Assembly: GCA_012513395.1 (NCBI GenBank)
Contig: JAAZCH010000182.1
Coordinates: 1-32,967, forward strand
Origin: Tissierellia bacterium
Lineage (GTDB): Bacteria; Bacillota_A; Clostridia; Tissierellales; Peptoniphilaceae
DNA length: 32,967 bases
Reading direction: 5' to 3'
Each line of letters begins with the position of its first letter. Positions within the stretch are counted from its first letter, which is position 1. Position numbers and translations under genes: made by a program. Below, piece by piece: positions 7,112-14,900 of this stretch. The notes beneath the pieces are model-generated. The model was not told the DNA's origin. It did not search any database and saw nothing but the letters and a program-made list of their open reading frames with translations.

Positions 7112-8296
7112 TCACTCGTTTTGCGTTAAATAATCCACTGCATATTGAGCATAAACTCCTGCTCCATATGGAAGAGCGGATTCATCTAGATCAAAGCATT
7201 CGTTGTGGTGTGGAAAGTCTGTTCCCTTTTCTGAATTTCCAGTTCCCACAAATCCAAACACTCCTGGTTTTCCATCTTGTAGATAAAAAGAAAAGTCTTC
7301 TCCACCAGTGGTCTTTGTTAGATTTACAATATTTTCTTCTCCGACAATTTTTGCAGCAGATTTTTCTGCAATTGCGGAGTGAGTTGATTCATTAAATGTT
7401 GGAAGTACTATTCTATCATATGTGATATCCACAGTAGCGCCATATGCCGCTGCAGTATTTTCAACTACTCTTCTCAAATCATTTTCTACTTGTGATCCTA
7501 CTTCGTTGTTAAAATATCTCACTGTTCCATCTAGAAGTGCTTCTCCGGCTATAATATTCCATCTAGTACCACTGTGAATTTGTCCCACAGTAACAGTTAC
7601 TGAGTCCAGTGGGCTATAAGTTCTAGAAACCAAAGATTGTAAAGCCATGACAATAGCTGAACCTACAACTACTGCGTCAATAGTTTGGTTAGGAAGAGAG
7701 CCATGTCCAGATTTTCCGTGAACTGTAATTTCAAATTTATCTGCAGCCGCCATTCTTTCTCCTGCTTCAAGAGAAACTTTTCCAGCTTCTAGACCAGACC
7801 AAACATGGGCTCCGAAAAATGCATCTGTTTCTTCATACCACGTTCCCTGCTTCATAAGATATTTTGCACCCATTCCGATTTCTTCTGCAGGCTGGAATAG
7901 AAGATAAATTTTTCCAGGAAGTTCATCCTTAATATCATTTAAGATTTTAGCAGCGCCCAAAAGAATAGCCATATGCCCATCATGACCACACGCATGCATT
8001 TTTCCGTCAGTTTTTGACTTATATTCTACTTCATTCATTTCTGTAACGTTAAGCGCATCCATGTCAGCTCTCAGAGCTATAGTCTTGCCAGGTCTTCCCC
8101 CGTGAATAACTCCAATTACCCCTACTTTTTCCCCAGTATCAGGTATGGTGTATTCAATTCCCATTTTGTCTAGCTCTTCAGCTATTCTTTTTGTAGACTC
8201 ATATTCTTCCATGGATAATTCTGGATTCGCATGGAACCATCTTCTCATTTCAATAGTATAGTCACTATATTTTTCCACTAAATTCTTTATATTCAT
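7112..8296 (-). CDS. M20 amidohydrolase (N-acyl-L-amino acid amidohydrolase family)
   Basis: This 394-aa peptidase-like metal hydrolase removes acyl or similar groups from amino acids or indole conjugates. The hallmark motifs are RADMDALNV (about 76-84), HACGHDGHMA with C103 and H105, FQPAEEIGMGA with E138/E139, GAHVWSG with H164, and PHHNECFDLDE near 365. Length is typical of the IAA-amino acid hydrolase/HipO group and distinct from the two carbamoylase-type M20 genes nearby. It has its own promoter (8359-8387), a GGGGGA ribosome site and a terminator, so it is probably monocistronic. Substrate unknown. Confidence 0.9.
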   Translation of the reverse strand: MNIKNLVEKYSDYTIEMRRWFHANPELSMEEYESTKRIAEELDKMGIEYTIPDTGEKVGVIGVIHGGRPGKTIALRADMDALNVTEMNEVEYKSKTDGKMHACGHDGHMAILLGAAKILNDIKDELPGKIYLLFQPAEEIGMGAKYLMKQGTWYEETDAFFGAHVWSGLEAGKVSLEAGERMAAADKFEITVHGKSGHGSLPNQTIDAVVVGSAIVMALQSLVSRTYSPLDSVTVTVGQIHSGTRWNIIAGEALLDGTVRYFNNEVGSQVENDLRRVVENTAAAYGATVDITYDRIVLPTFNESTHSAIAEKSAAKIVGEENIVNLTKTTGGEDFSFYLQDGKPGVFGFVGTGNSEKGTDFPHHNECFDLDESALPYGAGVYAQYAVDYLTQNE

Positions 8297-8358
8297 AATT
8301 TCCCCCTTTGGATTTTAATATCACTAAAATATTCATATAATTTTTAATAATTATAATA

Positions 8359-8387
8359 AATATAGTACTTAAAAAACCAATTGTCAA
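8359..8387 (-). promoter_or_regulatory. Promoter of the M20 amidohydrolase gene
   Basis: Consensus -35 TTGACA (8382-8387), exactly 17 bp and -10 TATATT (8359-8364), beginning 12 bp after the brnQ stop codon and reading toward the amidohydrolase. Confidence 0.75.
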
Positions 8388-8399
8388 GGAGTTAAACTA

Positions 8400-9752
8400 C
8401 TATTGGGAATTTGTTTTAGACTTTTCTAAAAAAATAAAAACTAAACCCAATACGATTCCAGGAACTATCCAAGCAAATCCTTCAGTGGCAAGGGGAAGAG
8501 ACTCTATTATTTTTATAGATGTGTCAAAATTCACACTCTCCGGTGTCATATTTGCAAAAAATGGGCTATATCTCAATTTTTCTAATAGATTATTTATTTG
8601 ATCTTCGGCAGCTAAAAAATTTTGTATAATAGAGACAATGAGTGCCCCAAGACAAGCACCTTTGTAAATAGATTTATATCTAATAAAATCGTCAAATAAA
8701 GACAGAATTATTAATACGATTGTAACTGGATACATGAGCGTCAAAAGTGGTACGGACAATGAAATTATCGTATCTACACCATTTATTGCAAAAAAACCAC
8801 TAAAAGCACAAACTAAATAAACCACCGTTTTATAATTTAGTTTAGAAGAAAATTGCGAAAAGAAATTTCCAGCTGTAGCCGTAAGCCCCACCGAAGTAGT
8901 CAAACAAGCCAAACTTACTGCTATTGATAATATTATGCCTCCACTGTTCCCTAAAAGTTTATTCACTATTCCTATCAGAAGTTCAGCTCTAGAAAACTCA
9001 GGAGAAAAAACACCTGAGGCAGTAGCACCCAAATACAAAAATCCTCCATACACAATAAATAATCCCATAGCAGCAATTATTCCCGCTGTAATGGTAATTC
9101 TAATTCGATCTTTCAAGTCATCGTATCCCTTGTCTGCTATACTTTGGATTATTATTGTAGCAAACACCAAGGAGGCCAAAGCGTCCATCGTCTGATATCC
9201 CTCTTCAAATCCTCTAAGAAAATTGTGTTCATTGCCTGTATTTATAGGAATTCCTATAGGTGAAAAAATTCCTACCAATATAATAACTGCAAGGACAACA
9301 AGCAAAAGCGGAGTTAAAATCGCACCTACTTTATCAATAACTTTTGTCGAATTTATAGTAAAAAATAATGTTATCAAAAAAAATACGATAGCAGAAATGA
9401 TAGGACTAGCATTTGGAAACAAGGGCTTAATTCCAATTTCATATGTAACAGCTGCAGTTCTAGGAATTGCCAATAACGGTCCAATACAAATCACTATCAT
9501 AAACGTTAAAAACATAGCAGGCTTTTCGCCTAAATGCTTCGCCACGTCAGTAGATTTTCCTCCAGCTTTTGAAGCTGCCACCACCCCAAGTACAGGAAGT
9601 CCAACCCCAGTAAGTATAAATCCCACCAAAGCTCCAATCCATTGGTCACCTGCAATAGCACCTAATGTGGGTGGAAATATTAAATTACCCGCACCTAAAA
9701 ACATAGCAAAAAGTGCAAACCCCACAACTATAATATCCTTAATTTTTTTCAC
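8400..9752 (-). CDS. brnQ: Branched-chain amino acid carrier BrnQ (LIVCS family)
   Basis: This 450-aa membrane protein has about twelve hydrophobic helices and the family N-terminus VVGFALFAMFLGAGNLIFPP (residues 9-28). LIVCS carriers import leucine, isoleucine and valine with Na+ or H+. The start is GTG (9750-9752) with GGAGG 5 nt upstream. A consensus promoter with a palindromic site precedes it. No branched-chain catabolic genes are adjacent; the neighbour M20 hydrolase could release amino acids, but each gene has its own promoter. Confidence 0.93.
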   Translation of the reverse strand: MKKIKDIIVVGFALFAMFLGAGNLIFPPTLGAIAGDQWIGALVGFILTGVGLPVLGVVAASKAGGKSTDVAKHLGEKPAMFLTFMIVICIGPLLAIPRTAAVTYEIGIKPLFPNASPIISAIVFFLITLFFTINSTKVIDKVGAILTPLLLVVLAVIILVGIFSPIGIPINTGNEHNFLRGFEEGYQTMDALASLVFATIIIQSIADKGYDDLKDRIRITITAGIIAAMGLFIVYGGFLYLGATASGVFSPEFSRAELLIGIVNKLLGNSGGIILSIAVSLACLTTSVGLTATAGNFFSQFSSKLNYKTVVYLVCAFSGFFAINGVDTIISLSVPLLTLMYPVTIVLIILSLFDDFIRYKSIYKGACLGALIVSIIQNFLAAEDQINNLLEKLRYSPFFANMTPESVNFDTSIKIIESLPLATEGFAWIVPGIVLGLVFIFLEKSKTNSQ

Positions 9753-9772
9753 ATCAACCTCCTATTATTTAC

Positions 9773-9801
9773 ATTATATAGGACGGCTGTAATACAGTCA
9801 A
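9773..9801 (-). promoter_or_regulatory. brnQ promoter with palindromic operator
   Basis: -35 TTGACT (9796-9801), 17-bp spacer and -10 TATAAT (9773-9778). The spacer begins inside the perfect 11-bp palindrome CTGTA-N-TACAG (9787-9797), and a further half-site TGTTACAG (9808-9815 region) lies upstream. A repressor bound here would block RNA polymerase; the regulator is not identified. Confidence 0.65.
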
Positions 9802-9835
9802 ATACTATGTTACAGGGGCTTGTTATTGTTGTTAT

Positions 9836-9867
9836 ACTGAAATTATTTAATAAATGATTATTTCAGT
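9836..9867. repeat. Nested inverted repeat upstream of brnQ
   Basis: ACTGAAAT (9836-9843) and ATTTCAGT (9860-9867) are 8-bp inverted arms, and between them ATTTAATAAAT (9844-9854 region) is itself palindromic. There is no T-run on either side, so it looks more like an upstream regulatory site than a terminator. Confidence 0.35.
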
Positions 9868-9881
9868 AAAATTTTCTTGGT

Positions 9882-9924
9882 CAAAAAAACACAATACATT
9901 TTGTAAATCCAAAATGTATTGTGT
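9882..9924 (-). terminator. Terminator of the cyclic-amide operon
   Basis: A perfect 14-bp stem ACACAATACATTTT / AAAATGTATTGTGT (9889-9902 and 9911-9924) with an 8-nt loop is followed on the minus strand by seven U. It lies 13 bp after the racemase stop and closes the operon. Confidence 0.9.
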
Positions 9925-9937
9925 CTTTAAGCATCTG

Positions 9938-10588
9938 TTAATTTTTACTTTTAAATTCTTTATATTTAGCGTATCCGTCTGCAATTATCAAAGAAGCAAT
10001 TACTCCATCGATAACTTCTTTGCCTAGGCGTTTTTCTATATAGGAATCAACTCCTATAAATCCTGCACATCCCAATACAATAGCGCTAGAGTCATATTTT
10101 TCAACTGCATTCACACTAGCTGAATATAATTTTTCTTCTAAAGTTCCTTCCATCTCAGGGTCTGGATAACCTACATAATCCAACTCTTTTTTTGCTCCAT
10201 ATCTTGTAACCATATCTGTTTTAAGTTCTACAGTTTTATCTGAAGAACCAATTATTGAATAGTTCATTCCCAATGTTTTAGCAAATAGAACTGATGCTTC
10301 GCCTATGTCGATAACAATTTTTTCAGTTTGTTGACGTATATATTCCAAATTCGGATCTAAATGACAAGCAATAATAAATATATTATACTCATCTTCTTTT
10401 TCTTTAATTGTTGCCACTACTTCATTTGTAGTTGCGTCAATTGTTTCAGTTGAATTTATAAAAAATGGCGTATTTGTCATTCCAACAGTATCCACTTTAA
10501 TATATTCTGGATTGAATTCTTTGCACATGTTCTCCAATCCCTTTGTTGTCTCCATATCACTATTTGGATTAATTAATAAAGCTCTAAT
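9938..10588 (-). CDS. Asp/Glu/hydantoin racemase family protein (hydantoin or allantoin racemase)
   Basis: Members of this cofactor-independent family racemise hydantoins, allantoin or acidic amino acids with two cysteines. An ATG-initiated protein would start at 10555 and lack the conserved N-terminus. Reading upstream in frame gives RALLINPNSD, the family's typical first strand, beginning at ATT (10586-10588). That ATT overlaps the TAG of the upstream carbamoylase gene, and GGAGG lies exactly 8 nt before it (10597-10601). With this start the protein has 216 aa and the catalytic cysteines are C75 (IIACHLD) and C174 (LGCAGFIG), close to the numbering of known hydantoin racemases. It is the last gene of the operon. 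Product class is firm; hydantoin versus allantoin is open. Confidence 0.85.
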   Translation of the reverse strand: MRALLINPNSDMETTKGLENMCKEFNPEYIKVDTVGMTNTPFFINSTETIDATTNEVVATIKEKEDEYNIFIIACHLDPNLEYIRQQTEKIVIDIGEASVLFAKTLGMNYSIIGSSDKTVELKTDMVTRYGAKKELDYVGYPDPEMEGTLEEKLYSASVNAVEKYDSSAIVLGCAGFIGVDSYIEKRLGKEVIDGVIASLIIADGYAKYKEFKSKN

Positions 10589-11780
10589 TTCTTTCGCCTC
10601 CCGATATTTTCAATATTGTTTTGTATAATATCTTTATACCCTTTTCTATTTGTTCATCCGTTGTCTCTTCATAAGGAGAGTGACTGATTCCTCCTATACT
10701 TGGGATAAATATCAACGCAGATGGGATGAGGTGACTAACTTCTTTAGCGTCATGCCCTGCGCCACTGCTCATTACTTTCCATTGATATCCAAGTTCTTCA
10801 GCAGATTCTTGAACTATATCCATGATATTTGCGTCTAACTTCACAGATGGTTTCTCTACATTTTTTTCTAATGAATAAATTATTTTTGAATTATCTAAAA
10901 ATGAATTAACCTTTGAAAAGTAATCATCAATATTTTCTTGTTCCATATCTCTCACTTCTATAAATATGTTTGCATTGTTAGGAATGATGTTAAACATTCC
11001 AGGAGAAATTACAATATCTCCAATCGTCATTACAAATGGTTCTTTATACATTTCAGTCAATTCGTACAACTTGCTTATCACTGACGGTAAGTGTCTGATT
11101 GGATCGTCTCTCATATCCATAGGAGTAGTCCCTGCGTGATTAGCTTCCCCGCGGATTTGTAAATTATATCGCGTAATTCCTACAATTCCATCTACCACAC
11201 CTATATCTAATTTGCTTTTATCTAAAACTGCACCTTGCTCCACATGAAGTTCTAAAAAAGCAACTACTTTTGAAAAATCAAATTTAGAATCTATTAAATC
11301 TTGTAACGATAAATTATAGTTGGAAATTTTCGATTCCAAAGATGAGTCTTTCAACTCATTTCTATCCGCCATAGTTCGGCTTCCAAATGTACCTCCCATT
11401 TCGCTGCCTTCCTCGGCGTTAAAAGCCACCATGATGTAACCATAATTTAAATTTTCTCCATTTTCTTTTAAACTTTCCATTACCTCCAAAGCAGAGAAAA
11501 TTCCCAACGCTCCGTCATAAAGTCCCCCTGATTTTACTGTATCCAGATGGGACCCAACCATAATGAATTCTTCATTATGGTTGGGATTATAATATGCAAG
11601 TAAGTTCCCAACCTTGTCTATTTTAGTATCAAATCCTTTGTCTTCGCAATACTTTTTAAGCATTTCCAAAGCTGTATAGTATTCGTCACTAAAAGCAAGT
11701 CTTGTAATCCCTTCGCTTTCATTTAAACCAATATTTCCTATGTGTTTTAAATTTTTTAATGCTCGATTAAGATTAATCAT
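10584..11780 (-). CDS. N-carbamoyl-L-amino acid hydrolase / allantoate amidohydrolase (M20)
   Basis: This 398-aa Zn- or Mn-dependent amidase opens the linear carbamoyl product made by a cyclic amidase, releasing CO2 and ammonia. The metal motifs are GSHLDTV near 77-83, GGLYDGALG near 86, AEEGSEMGG near 126, LELHVEQG near 191 and SSGAGHDAKEV near 345. Length is normal. The ATG directly abuts the symporter stop (TAAATG) with GGAGG upstream. Its position between a transporter and a racemase, with a cyclic amidohydrolase heading the operon, supports hydantoinase-pathway or allantoin-pathway function. It is a paralogue of 2688-3896, but has the more usual EEGS motif where that one has EESA. Confidence 0.88.
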   Translation of the reverse strand: MINLNRALKNLKHIGNIGLNESEGITRLAFSDEYYTALEMLKKYCEDKGFDTKIDKVGNLLAYYNPNHNEEFIMVGSHLDTVKSGGLYDGALGIFSALEVMESLKENGENLNYGYIMVAFNAEEGSEMGGTFGSRTMADRNELKDSSLESKISNYNLSLQDLIDSKFDFSKVVAFLELHVEQGAVLDKSKLDIGVVDGIVGITRYNLQIRGEANHAGTTPMDMRDDPIRHLPSVISKLYELTEMYKEPFVMTIGDIVISPGMFNIIPNNANIFIEVRDMEQENIDDYFSKVNSFLDNSKIIYSLEKNVEKPSVKLDANIMDIVQESAEELGYQWKVMSSGAGHDAKEVSHLIPSALIFIPSIGGISHSPYEETTDEQIEKGIKILYKTILKISGGERN

Positions 11781-13202
11781 TTATGCCTCCGAGAAAAATA
11801 TTTCTTCAACCTCTTTTGGCGGTGGTGGTGTCATGACACTTACAATAATATTAGCAAGCGAAGATGTAAATATTGCGGGTAGTATCGGCATCCATCCAAA
11901 AGGTCTACCTATAGCATACCAGATAATCGCTGTTATTATTCCAACAATCATACCTGCCATTCCACCTTGGCTATTGGATCTTTTCCAAGTGAATCCAATT
12001 ATAACGGTCATAGATAACATCGAGCCTAAAATACCTACCATATTAGATTGGATTGCTAAAACAGTTGCAGAATTAAATAATGAAAGTCCTATGGTTATAA
12101 CACCTACAGCTACTGTTGTCATCTTGGACATACTAAGAATTCTTTCAGAGTCTGCATCAGGATTGATTAGTTTTTGGTACAAGTCTCTAGTTGCTACTGT
12201 TCCAGCTTGTAATAGTACTGAAGAAGCTGTACTTATAGCTGCACCTAGTATAGCAGAAAGAACTAATCCGCCAACTACAGGATTAACAAGTTCCATAGTC
12301 GCAATACTAGCTACCGAATCTGTAATCGTGATTCCTGGATACAATATTCTCATACCTAACCCAATTATCATAAGAGGCAAATAGAAAAGCATATATAATA
12401 ATCCTGTCACACCTTGACTCATTCTTGCAACTTTTTCGTCTTTACAAGAATTAAATCTAGTAATTATCTGTGGTAACCCAAAATTTCCAATTCCCCATGT
12501 AACACACCAAGAAATTGCCAAGCCTACTCCTACGTCTCCTCCAGCGAAAGGATCTAATAAAGAAGGACTTATTTGATGTAAACTTCGATGCATTTCTGAA
12601 AATCCACCGACTTTTCCTAATACTGAAAACATAAGTGAATAAACACCTATTAATATCAAAATTGCTGATAGTGAACTTGTCCAAGCGACACTAACCATTC
12701 CACCTATTACTGTGTAAATTAGAAATACCGCCCCGATAATAACTATACTTAAATTAGAAGGAATTCCTGTCATATTTTCTATTATGTTAGCTGAACCAAC
12801 TAGCTGTGCCATCGTGAATAATACCGTAGAAAAAAGTATCAGTACAGCTGCAATCGTTCCATGAGTAGTACCATATCTTTTGTCTAGGTAATCAGACAGA
12901 GTAACTCCACCAAATTTTCTAAGCCTTGCTGCAAAATATCCAGCAAATAAAATTGTTGAAATTAATGTTCCTGCCCAATTCCACCAACCACCCCAGCCGT
13001 GCTGATAATAGTAGCCCATATATCCTATAAAAGATACTGCTGAAAGTACAGTGGTAAATACAGCTGCTGCTGTTTCCCAAACACCTAAGCTTCTACTTGC
13101 TACCGCCCAGTCATCTCCACTTTTAACTTTTTGTGCTGCTCTCCATCCTACAAATGTAAGGGCTGATAAATAAGCCACTAAAATAATTATATATATACTC
13201 AT
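11781..13202 (-). CDS. Sodium:solute symporter (SSS family)
   Basis: This 473-aa membrane carrier has about thirteen hydrophobic segments. The early motif SGDDWAVASRSLG (about 28-40) and the GWGGWWNW segment, followed by FGGVTLSDYLDKRYG (about 97-111), fit the SSS family. Such carriers couple Na+ uptake to import of sugars, amino acids, or ureides. In this operon the likely cargo is the hydantoin, allantoin or carbamoyl compound processed by its neighbours (inference). Its ATG overlaps the stop of a 44-aa membrane peptide as TAATG, so the two are translationally coupled. Confidence 0.93.
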   Translation of the reverse strand: MSIYIIILVAYLSALTFVGWRAAQKVKSGDDWAVASRSLGVWETAAAVFTTVLSAVSFIGYMGYYYQHGWGGWWNWAGTLISTILFAGYFAARLRKFGGVTLSDYLDKRYGTTHGTIAAVLILFSTVLFTMAQLVGSANIIENMTGIPSNLSIVIIGAVFLIYTVIGGMVSVAWTSSLSAILILIGVYSLMFSVLGKVGGFSEMHRSLHQISPSLLDPFAGGDVGVGLAISWCVTWGIGNFGLPQIITRFNSCKDEKVARMSQGVTGLLYMLFYLPLMIIGLGMRILYPGITITDSVASIATMELVNPVVGGLVLSAILGAAISTASSVLLQAGTVATRDLYQKLINPDADSERILSMSKMTTVAVGVITIGLSLFNSATVLAIQSNMVGILGSMLSMTVIIGFTWKRSNSQGGMAGMIVGIITAIIWYAIGRPFGWMPILPAIFTSSLANIIVSVMTPPPPKEVEEIFFSEA

Positions 13203-13336
13203 TATTTGCCCCTTCCTCTCTTGTTTTCCTCTTTATCTGCCTTTTTTTGTGTAACTATTGCCAAAATCATTGGCAAAACAGACATAAGTCCAAAAAATAT
13301 CCAATATATGATTAATTTCATTCCCACAAATTCCAT
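13202..13336 (-). CDS. 44-aa single-helix membrane peptide coupled to the symporter
   Basis: A short frame from ATG (13334-13336) to TAA (13202-13204) encodes 44 residues starting MEFVGMKLIIYWIFFG. One hydrophobic helix (about residues 7-29) is followed by a strongly charged tail KKADKEENKRGRGK, which predicts a cytosolic C-terminus by the positive-inside rule. GGGGG lies 6 nt upstream of the ATG. The TAA shares a base with the symporter ATG, so translation is coupled. Small accessory proteins of this size are known beside several SSS and NSS transporters; this one probably stabilises or regulates the carrier. Function is inferred from context. Confidence 0.78.
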   Translation of the reverse strand: MEFVGMKLIIYWIFFGLMSVLPMILAIVTQKKADKEENKRGRGK

Positions 13337-13365
13337 AAATTGCCCCCTTAAGTTTTTATTGAATA

Positions 13366-14757
13366 TCAATTATTATAAGATTCTACTAATTCTCCCCAAC
13401 CTTTAGCATTTTCATCTACAACGCCATTTTCCATAACAACTTTTCCTCTGACGATTGTATAAATAGGCTTGCCTGTAAGTTCCCAGCCATCAAATACTTT
13501 TGCTATTTCTTTTGCTTTAGAATAGTTTTCTTCCTTATTTACTGTGAACTTCTTCTCTAAATCAACTACAACGAAGTCAGCGTCAGAACCAATATTTATA
13601 GTTCCTTTTTGAGGATATATACCGAATGCTTTTGCTACATTTGTACTTAAAAGATCTACGCATCTTTCCAATGTGATTTTTCCATCATTCACTGCATTTA
13701 GCATAAGAGGAAGTCGTAAGTCTACTCCAATAAATCCTGCTGGAGCGACAAAAATGTCGTCTTTGGATCTTTCTTTTTCTTCAATTGTATAAGTAGCATG
13801 GTCACTACCTATGAAGTCGACACTTCCATCAGCTACATACTCCCATAATTTATCTACATCTTCTTGAGGTCTTAGTGCAGGATTACATTTTGCATATGAG
13901 CCAAATTCATCTAACGCGTCTTCAGTTAAGAAAAGATAATGTGGACATGTTTCAAGATAACATTCTGTTCCTTTATGTTTTGCTTCTTTTATCATCTCCA
14001 TAGCTTCTGGCGTTGATATATGACAAAAAACAAATTTTACTCCTGTGTCTTTTGCTAATAACAATAATTTTGACACTGTTTCAAATTCAGCAAATTTTGG
14101 CCTAGATAGACAGTGATATCTAGGAGATGTTTTCCCTTCAGATCTGAATTTTTTTATTAGTGCAGATATAATATCGTTGTTCTCAGCATGAACTGCACAA
14201 ATCTTACCGGTCTTTGCAACCTCTCTAAACCCTTGGTACATTTGTCCATCGTTTGCCATTGTAAGTCCTATGAATTCTGTGTCTCTACCTTCTGGTGCCT
14301 CATGCAGAAATGATTTGAATGCTACTATTCCTGTTTTGCCCATTTCTTCAATTTTATCAGGAAACTCTGCACCAGCTGCGCCAAAGAATGCATAGTCTAT
14401 TACACATTTATCGCTCGCATCTTCTTGTCTTTTTTCTAATACTTCTTTACAATATTGTGGAGGGTTTGCTATTGGATGCTCTAATATTGTAGTAACTCCA
14501 CCTGCAGCAGCTGCCATTGTTTCAGTAAAAAATGTTCCTCTATCTGGTCTTCCTGGCTCTCTAATATGTATATGAGGGTCAATCGTACCTGGAATTAAGT
14601 GTTTTCCTTTAAGATCAATTACTCTTTCAAAATTTTGTTCATCTAATGATTCCACCGTAATTTCTGATATCTTTCCATTCCTTACCGCTACATTTCCCTC
14701 TACAAATATACCATTTGTATAAACTCTTCCATTTTTTAATAATAATTCTCCTTGCAT
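13366..14757 (-). CDS. Cyclic amidohydrolase (hydantoinase/allantoinase/dihydroorotase family)
   Basis: This 463-aa enzyme opens cyclic amide rings with a binuclear metal centre. All ligands are present: H62 and H64 in PHIHIREPGR, the carbamylated lysine K148 in VAFKSF, H190 in AVHAEN, H246 in CHIST and D319 in GSDHAT. HIREPG resembles allantoinase and dihydroorotase more than classical dihydropyrimidinase. A role in pyrimidine synthesis is unlikely because it is in a catabolic operon with a symporter, carbamoylase and racemase, away from the pyr genes. It is the first gene of the operon, with GAGGAGG before the ATG, and is divergent from a LysR regulator. Allantoin and hydantoins are the leading substrates. 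Confidence 0.87.
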   Translation of the reverse strand: MQGELLLKNGRVYTNGIFVEGNVAVRNGKISEITVESLDEQNFERVIDLKGKHLIPGTIDPHIHIREPGRPDRGTFFTETMAAAAGGVTTILEHPIANPPQYCKEVLEKRQEDASDKCVIDYAFFGAAGAEFPDKIEEMGKTGIVAFKSFLHEAPEGRDTEFIGLTMANDGQMYQGFREVAKTGKICAVHAENNDIISALIKKFRSEGKTSPRYHCLSRPKFAEFETVSKLLLLAKDTGVKFVFCHISTPEAMEMIKEAKHKGTECYLETCPHYLFLTEDALDEFGSYAKCNPALRPQEDVDKLWEYVADGSVDFIGSDHATYTIEEKERSKDDIFVAPAGFIGVDLRLPLMLNAVNDGKITLERCVDLLSTNVAKAFGIYPQKGTINIGSDADFVVVDLEKKFTVNKEENYSKAKEIAKVFDGWELTGKPIYTIVRGKVVMENGVVDENAKGWGELVESYNN

Positions 14758-14818
14758 AATTATGCCTCCTCATAAATTTTGTGCTATAATACTTTCATAC
14801 TCTTTTGACTATAAACAA

Positions 14819-14866
14819 AGTATAACAATATTTATATTGAAAATTAAATATCAAATTCCGTTTGAT
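14819..14866. promoter_or_regulatory. Divergent control region: operon promoter and LysR-type sites
   Basis: On the minus strand a good -10 TATACT (14819-14824) lacks a recognisable -35 at 17 bp (TTAATT), as for an activator-dependent promoter. Overlapping that -35 position are TTGA-N10-TCAA (14837-14854) and the perfect inverted repeat ATCAAA-N5-TTTGAT (14850-14866). These dyads resemble LysR-type binding boxes and lie between the regulator gene and the catabolic operon. The plus-strand promoter is less clear (TTGACT at 14805-14810 is a candidate -35). Confidence 0.5.
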
Positions 14867-14900
14867 GCAAACGTTATTACCGATTAACAAGGAGTATGAC

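Noticed and set aside
7000..7395. 131-aa plus-strand frame
   Set aside because: Begins in the terminator hairpin and runs antisense through the conserved C-terminus of the M20 gene; no family resemblance.
9223..9792. 189-aa plus-strand open frame opposite brnQ
   Set aside because: Antisense shadow of brnQ; composition is the mirror of membrane helices and the frame runs through the brnQ promoter.
11740..12384. 214-aa plus-strand open frame opposite the symporter gene
   Set aside because: It is antisense to a well-supported SSS gene, has a mirrored hydrophobic composition and no ribosome site of note.
12457..12684. 75-aa minus-strand frame within the symporter gene
   Set aside because: Alternative frame of the symporter; cysteine- and arginine-rich without coding logic.
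13366..14757. Assignment of the amidohydrolase as biosynthetic dihydroorotase (pyrC)
   Set aside because: Its operon partners are a symporter, carbamoylase and racemase under a LysR regulator, not pyr genes; the catabolic role is the better reading, although the family is shared.
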